DNA of 8,852 nucleotides from an uncultured Erysipelotrichaceae bacterium (lineage in GTDB: Bacteria; Bacillota_I; Bacilli_A; RF39; UBA660): positions 1-8,852 of the forward strand of contig CACZQD010000091.1 of the NCBI GenBank assembly GCA_902783215.1, in the 5' to 3' direction. Within the stretch, counting starts at the first letter, position 1. Every line of letters starts with the position of its first letter. A program made the position numbers and the translations under genes. The notes below the pieces were generated by a model. The model had not been told where the DNA came from. It did not search any database and worked only from the letters and a program-made list of their open reading frames with translations. This document shows positions 6,865 through 8,852 of this stretch, in pieces.

Positions 6865-6893
6865 ATTATAACATATTCAGCAACTATTTCCAA
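6865..6893 (-). promoter_or_regulatory. Sigma-A promoter of the desulfurase/thiol-redox operon
   Basis: TTGGAA (6893-6888), a 17-nt spacer and TATAAT (6870-6865), with a TG extension (TGTTATAAT). The predicted start is near 6858, giving a leader of about 37 nt to the ATG at 6821. This is the clearest promoter on the minus strand here and the only obvious one for the four genes that follow. Confidence 0.8.
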
Positions 6894-6941
6894 ACAATTG
6901 ATAAATTTTTCATTAAATTAACACATTTAAACCATCTAAAT

Positions 6942-6968
6942 AAAAAAACCTATCAAAAGATAGATTTT
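6942..6968 (-). terminator. Rho-independent terminator of the tiny membrane-protein genes
   Basis: Minus-strand AAAATCTATC (6968-6959), loop TTTT, GATAGGTTTT (6954-6945) gives a 10-bp stem with one G-U pair, followed by T residues to 6942. It begins within the stop codon of the 47-aa gene and separates it from the promoter of the next operon. Confidence 0.75.
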
Positions 6969-7110
6969 AATAAAATAAACATGAACCAATAATAATTGCA
7001 AGTAAGATATAAAGAACTACTATTATAAGAAAGGTATTATTACCCTTATTACAATTAGTTGAGCCTCCACAATTATTAGTGGTATTGGTAGTAGTCTTAT
7101 TACAACTCAT
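6967..7110 (-). CDS. Tiny Asn/Thr/Cys-rich single-span membrane protein
   Basis: 47 aa. MSCNKTTTNTTNNCGG opens a polar head rich in Asn and Thr with Cys at 3, 14 and 20. A hydrophobic segment (26-46) then reaches almost to the C-terminus (ends SCLFY). The layout, a short polar or Gly/Cys-rich head and a terminal hydrophobic helix, is that of the YjcZ-type tiny proteins of Bacilli, several of which are linked to spores; function is unknown. It has a near-perfect ribosome site, AAGGAGGTG (7124-7116), 5 nt before the ATG, which strongly supports real translation. That site overlaps the stop codon of the tiny gene upstream, so the pair is cotranscribed. Head composition differs from typical YjcZ (Gly/Tyr-rich), so family membership is moderate. 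Confidence 0.8.
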   Translation of the reverse strand: MSCNKTTTNTTNNCGGSTNCNKGNNTFLIIVVLYILLAIIIGSCLFY

Positions 7111-7122
7111 AATTACACCTCC

Positions 7123-7209
7123 TTAAATATAAGCTCCAAGTATAATTATTAAAAGAATAAATAATACTAAAACTATAGCTGCACCAGATATACCGTTATT
7201 ACAACACAT
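7123..7209 (-). CDS. YjcZ-like tiny single-span membrane protein
   Basis: 28 aa from the chosen ATG, starting MCCNNGISG and followed by one hydrophobic helix, AAIVLVLFILLIIILGA (10-26). The LVLFILLIIILGA stretch is close to the core of YjcZ-family (tiny Bacillus TM, often annotated as sporulation) proteins. Start choice: AGGAGG (7225-7220) lies 1 nt from an ATG at 7218, which is too close, and 10 nt from the ATG at 7209, which is workable and gives an MCC start like that of the MSC neighbour. The longer form would be 31 aa. First of two tiny genes in one transcript; the next starts 12 nt after its stop. Confidence 0.8.
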   Translation of the reverse strand: MCCNNGISGAAIVLVLFILLIIILGAYI

Positions 7210-7219
7210 ATAAATCATT

Positions 7220-7229
7220 CCTCCTTTTT
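7220..7229 (-). promoter_or_regulatory. Ribosome binding site that decides the YjcZ-like start
   Basis: AAAAAGGAGG with core AGGAGG at 7225-7220. Its spacing, 1 nt to ATG 7218 against 10 nt to ATG 7209, favours the second ATG. Confidence 0.65.
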
Positions 7230-7241
7230 GTCTTTTCACAG

Positions 7242-7269
7242 TATTTTATGAAAAAAATGTGAATATGTG
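7242..7269 (-). promoter_or_regulatory. Promoter of the tiny membrane-protein genes, sigma-K-like or sigma-A
   Basis: CACA (7269-7266), with 16 nt between the AC and CATAAAATA (7250-7242), fits the Bacillus sigma-K pattern (mACm-N16-CATAnnnTA). The same bases can be read as a sigma-A promoter, CTCACA (7271-7266), 17 nt, TAAAAT (7248-7243). Either way the start falls near 7236, just ahead of the ribosome site. Sequence alone cannot choose between them in DNA this A/T-rich. Confidence 0.45.
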
Positions 7270-7279
7270 AGAGAAAAAC

Positions 7280-7308
7280 TTGTCTTTTATATTTTTTTTT
7301 GCTATGAT
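7280..7308 (+). promoter_or_regulatory. Sigma-A promoter of the prsA-like gene
   Basis: TTGTCT (7280-7285), a 17-nt spacer that includes a T tract, and TATGAT (7303-7308) preceded by TGC, an extended -10. The predicted start is near 7315, leaving a leader of about 42 nt. It lies back to back with the promoter of the tiny membrane-protein genes. Confidence 0.7.
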
Positions 7309-7342
7309 ATTAAATGTATGATGAAGTTGAACATCGTATTTA

Positions 7343-7350
7343 GGGAGGAG
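7343..7350 (+). promoter_or_regulatory. Ribosome binding site that sets the prsA-like start
   Basis: GGGAGGAG, core GGAGG at 7344-7348, lies 8 nt before ATG 7357. An in-frame ATG at 7267 would lie upstream of the promoter and has no ribosome site. Confidence 0.85.
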
Positions 7351-7356
7351 AAAGGT

Positions 7357-8706
7357 ATGGAAGAAAAGAAAAATACCAAAAAGAAAAGTACTGGAAAAAG
7401 TACTACAAAAAACGCAGCTAAGAAAAATAATTCTGCAAAAAAAGCTACAGTAAAAAATGGTAACAGAAAACCAAATAATTCAACTAAAAAGAATACTGCA
7501 GCAAGTAAAAAAACTACAAATAAAAAAGATGTAGTAGTAAAAGAAAATAAAAATGCAGAAATTAAAGAAAAAATTGCTGCAGAAAAGAATTCTAATAACA
7601 AAGGATTATTAGAACCAGGGGCATACAAAAATGCATTTTATGTTGCATGTATTGTAATTGTTGCTTTAGTTGCGATAATTATTACTGTCGCACTATGTAA
7701 AAGAGTACCAGAAACAAAAAATGGTAAAGATGTAGTAGCATCAATCGACGGATTAACAGTTACAGCTGATAAATTATATCAAAATCTATCTGATACATAT
7801 GGATTAGAAAATGTAACAAATATGATTGATGAATACATAGCTTCAAAAGAAGTAACAAAATTAACAAAGGAAAATGAAAAGTATATTAAACAAGTAGTTG
7901 ATTACTATAAACAATATGCTAAATATTATGGACAAAGTTTTGAAGATTTCTTAAGTAGTTATGTTGGTATTTCAGGAGTAACAACTGAAAAAGAATTTAA
8001 AGAATATGTTACAAAAGATTATAAGAAAACTTTAGCAGTTCAAAAATATATTGGTGAACAATTAACTGAAAAAGAAATTAAAAAATATTATAATGATAAT
8101 TATTCTGAAAAATTAACAGTTAGAGTTATTCTTGTTGAACCAGATAAGGACGCTAAAGATACTGATAAAGCTAAAGATGAAGCTAAACAAACAGCTAAAG
8201 ATTTAATTAAGAAATTAGATAAAGTTAAAGATGATGCTAAAAAATTAGATGAAAAGTTTGAAGATTTAGCTTATGATAATTCTGCTGATAGTAGTTATTC
8301 TGATGGTGGTTTAAAGAAAAACATTATGAAAAAAGATGTTGACAGTGCATTCTGGAAAGCTGCATCTGAATTAAAAGATGGAGAATATACTGCTAAACCA
8401 GTTGAAAGTGAATATGGATATTATATTATCTTAAGAAAAAGTGCTAAAAAGAAAGAATCTTTAAGTAAAGTTAAAGATGAAGTAATTAAAAAAGCTGCAG
8501 AAGCTAAACTTTCAGAAGATAGTACATTAAGTGCATCTGCATGGGATGAATTAAGAAGTAAATATAACTTCAAAATTAATAGTACTAAAATGAAGAAAGC
8601 ATATAAAAACAAATTAAAAGATGCCCTAAAAAAAGATACAGAAAATAGTAAAGAAAAAACAACTGATACAACAAATACAGAAGCAACAACAGAAAAAAGT
8701 GAATAA
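7357..8706 (+). CDS. prsA: PrsA-like membrane-anchored foldase with lysine-rich cytoplasmic tail, parvulin histidines replaced
   Basis: 449 aa. Residues 1-83 are a low-complexity Lys/Asn/Thr/Ala tail with about 25 lysines. A membrane helix follows at 92-114, so the rest should face outward (positive-inside rule). VALCKR at 111-116 is not a proper lipobox, so the anchor is a helix, unlike the usual lipoprotein PrsA. Residues 122-250 form a SurA/PrsA-type helical N-domain (GLTVTADKLYQNL; LTEKEIKKYYNDNYSEK at 236-252). Residues 253-362 are parvulin-like: VRVILVEP (255-262), FEDLAYDNSADSSYSDGG (301-318), AFWKAASELKDGEY (331-344) and PVESEYGYYIILR (348-360). The two conserved histidines (HILV and GYHII) are Val and Tyr here, and the charged helical stretch before FEDLA is about 20 residues longer than in B. 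subtilis PrsA. The C-terminus (426-449) is a Thr/Lys/Glu tail. Likely an extracytoplasmic folding chaperone; prolyl isomerase activity is doubtful. Confidence 0.88.
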   Translation: MEEKKNTKKKSTGKSTTKNAAKKNNSAKKATVKNGNRKPNNSTKKNTAASKKTTNKKDVVVKENKNAEIKEKIAAEKNSNNKGLLEPGAYKNAFYVACIVIVALVAIIITVALCKRVPETKNGKDVVASIDGLTVTADKLYQNLSDTYGLENVTNMIDEYIASKEVTKLTKENEKYIKQVVDYYKQYAKYYGQSFEDFLSSYVGISGVTTEKEFKEYVTKDYKKTLAVQKYIGEQLTEKEIKKYYNDNYSEKLTVRVILVEPDKDAKDTDKAKDEAKQTAKDLIKKLDKVKDDAKKLDEKFEDLAYDNSADSSYSDGGLKKNIMKKDVDSAFWKAASELKDGEYTAKPVESEYGYYIILRKSAKKKESLSKVKDEVIKKAAEAKLSEDSTLSASAWDELRSKYNFKINSTKMKKAYKNKLKDALKKDTENSKEKTTDTTNTEATTEKSE

Positions 8707-8707
8707 T

Positions 8708-8737
8708 AAAGAAGATCACAACAGATCTTCTTTTTTT
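8708..8737 (+). terminator. Rho-independent terminator after the prsA-like gene, overlapping the recX end
   Basis: AAAGAAGATC (8708-8717), loop ACAACA, GATCTTCTTT (8724-8733), then T residues to 8737: a perfect 10-bp stem starting 1 nt after the prsA-like stop. On the opposite strand the same hairpin covers the recX stop codon and last codons and is followed by only a short T-rich run, so it may stop transcription in both directions. Confidence 0.88.
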
Positions 8738-8852
8738 ATATCTTCATAATTAAATCCTTTAGAATATAACCTATTCTTAATCTTATATATTAATTCAGAA
8801 TCCGAGTATTTCTTGCTATATTTTTGATATATTTTATTATATTCTTTAATTA
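8716..8852 (-). CDS. recX: RecX regulatory protein, C-terminal part (cut by the window edge)
   Basis: Only the last 44 codons are visible; the gene enters from the right edge. The readable end contains YQKYSKKYSDSELIYKIKNR followed by LYSKGFNYEDIKKEDLL and a TGA stop. The pattern of a charged helix, then L-x-x-K-G-F-x-Y-x-x-I near the terminus, is that of the last three-helix repeat of RecX, which binds RecA filaments and inhibits recombination. The gene converges on the prsA-like gene, and its stop lies inside the stem of that gene's terminator, only 9 nt beyond the prsA-like stop. Family call rests on a short fragment. Confidence 0.72.
   Translation of the reverse strand, partial: IKEYNKIYQKYSKKYSDSELIYKIKNRLYSKGFNYEDIKKEDLL

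Noticed and set aside
7235..7263. TTCACA / TGTGAA inverted repeat in the divergent promoter region as an operator
   Set aside because: Only 6 bp with a 17-nt gap in A/T-rich DNA; too weak to call, though it flanks the tiny-gene -10.
7267..7356. N-terminal extension of the prsA-like gene from an ATG at 7267
   Set aside because: It lies upstream of the promoter at 7280-7308, has no ribosome site, and a strong site precedes ATG 7357.
7302..7628. Open frame opposite the lysine-rich tail of the prsA-like gene, giving a Phe/Leu-rich product
   Set aside because: It is the reverse of the AAA/AAG-rich tail; no ribosome site or family match supports it.
7687..7710. Lipobox in the prsA-like protein (VALC)
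   Set aside because: The residue before Cys is Leu, and the signal would follow an 83-residue polar tail; a plain membrane helix fits better.
1..8852. CRISPR array, insertion sequence, prophage, tRNA or rRNA
   Set aside because: I see no regularly spaced repeats, transposase or integrase motifs, clover-leaf or rRNA sequence on either strand.
1..8852. Mycoplasma-type code with TGA as Trp
   Set aside because: Several genes end cleanly at TGA within overlaps, and Trp residues in conserved motifs are TGG.

Overview
The window looks like chromosomal DNA of a very AT-rich (by eye well under 35% G+C) member of the Bacillota, probably an uncultured gut Bacilli/Erysipelotrichia-type lineage (RF39-like). 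The reasons are near-perfect AAGGAGG ribosome sites, a PrsA-type foldase, YjcZ-like tiny membrane proteins, extended -10 (TGnTATAAT) promoters and very AT-rich codon use. TGA acts as a normal stop (folD, thioredoxin, cysteine desulfurase neighbour, recX) and Trp is TGG, so this is not a code-4 mollicute. The exact taxon is inference.

Layout. Nearly everything is on the minus strand, in three transcription units read right to left. (1) 7242-6942: two tiny single-span membrane proteins behind a possible sporulation-type promoter, closed by a hairpin terminator. (2) 6893-2988: a four-gene operon, with an unrecognised 400-aa protein that has a possible ADP-ribosyltransferase-like pattern, then a class I cysteine desulfurase, a small cytosolic thioredoxin and a secreted-thioredoxin/CcdA fusion. 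It is closed by a 14-bp hairpin terminator. (3) 2985-126: glyA, folD and a membrane-anchored staphylococcal-type nuclease, all overlapping. A further promoter and a structured leader run off the left edge (94-1). On the plus strand a prsA-like gene (7357-8706) is transcribed divergently from unit 1 and converges on the end of recX at the right edge.

How the genes work together. GlyA and FolD are consecutive steps of one-carbon metabolism (serine to methylene-THF to formyl-THF). The nuclease is translationally coupled to them but has no obvious metabolic link. Unit 2 reads as a thiol/sulfur module: the desulfurase makes persulfide sulfur, the small thioredoxin can hold electrons in the cytosol, and the CcdA-type membrane domain can pass them to an outward-facing CPHC thioredoxin domain. 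The role of the first gene there is unknown.

Most notable points: the uncharacterised first gene of unit 2; a PrsA-like protein with a long lysine-rich cytoplasmic tail and both parvulin histidines replaced; a nuclease fused to an InlB/Flg_new-like repeat with its Ca-ligand Asp40 position changed to Asn; and compact overlaps of terminators with promoters or genes. I do not see a clearly defined new multi-gene system such as a defence island, CRISPR array or mobile element. The unit 2 lead gene is the best candidate for undescribed biology.
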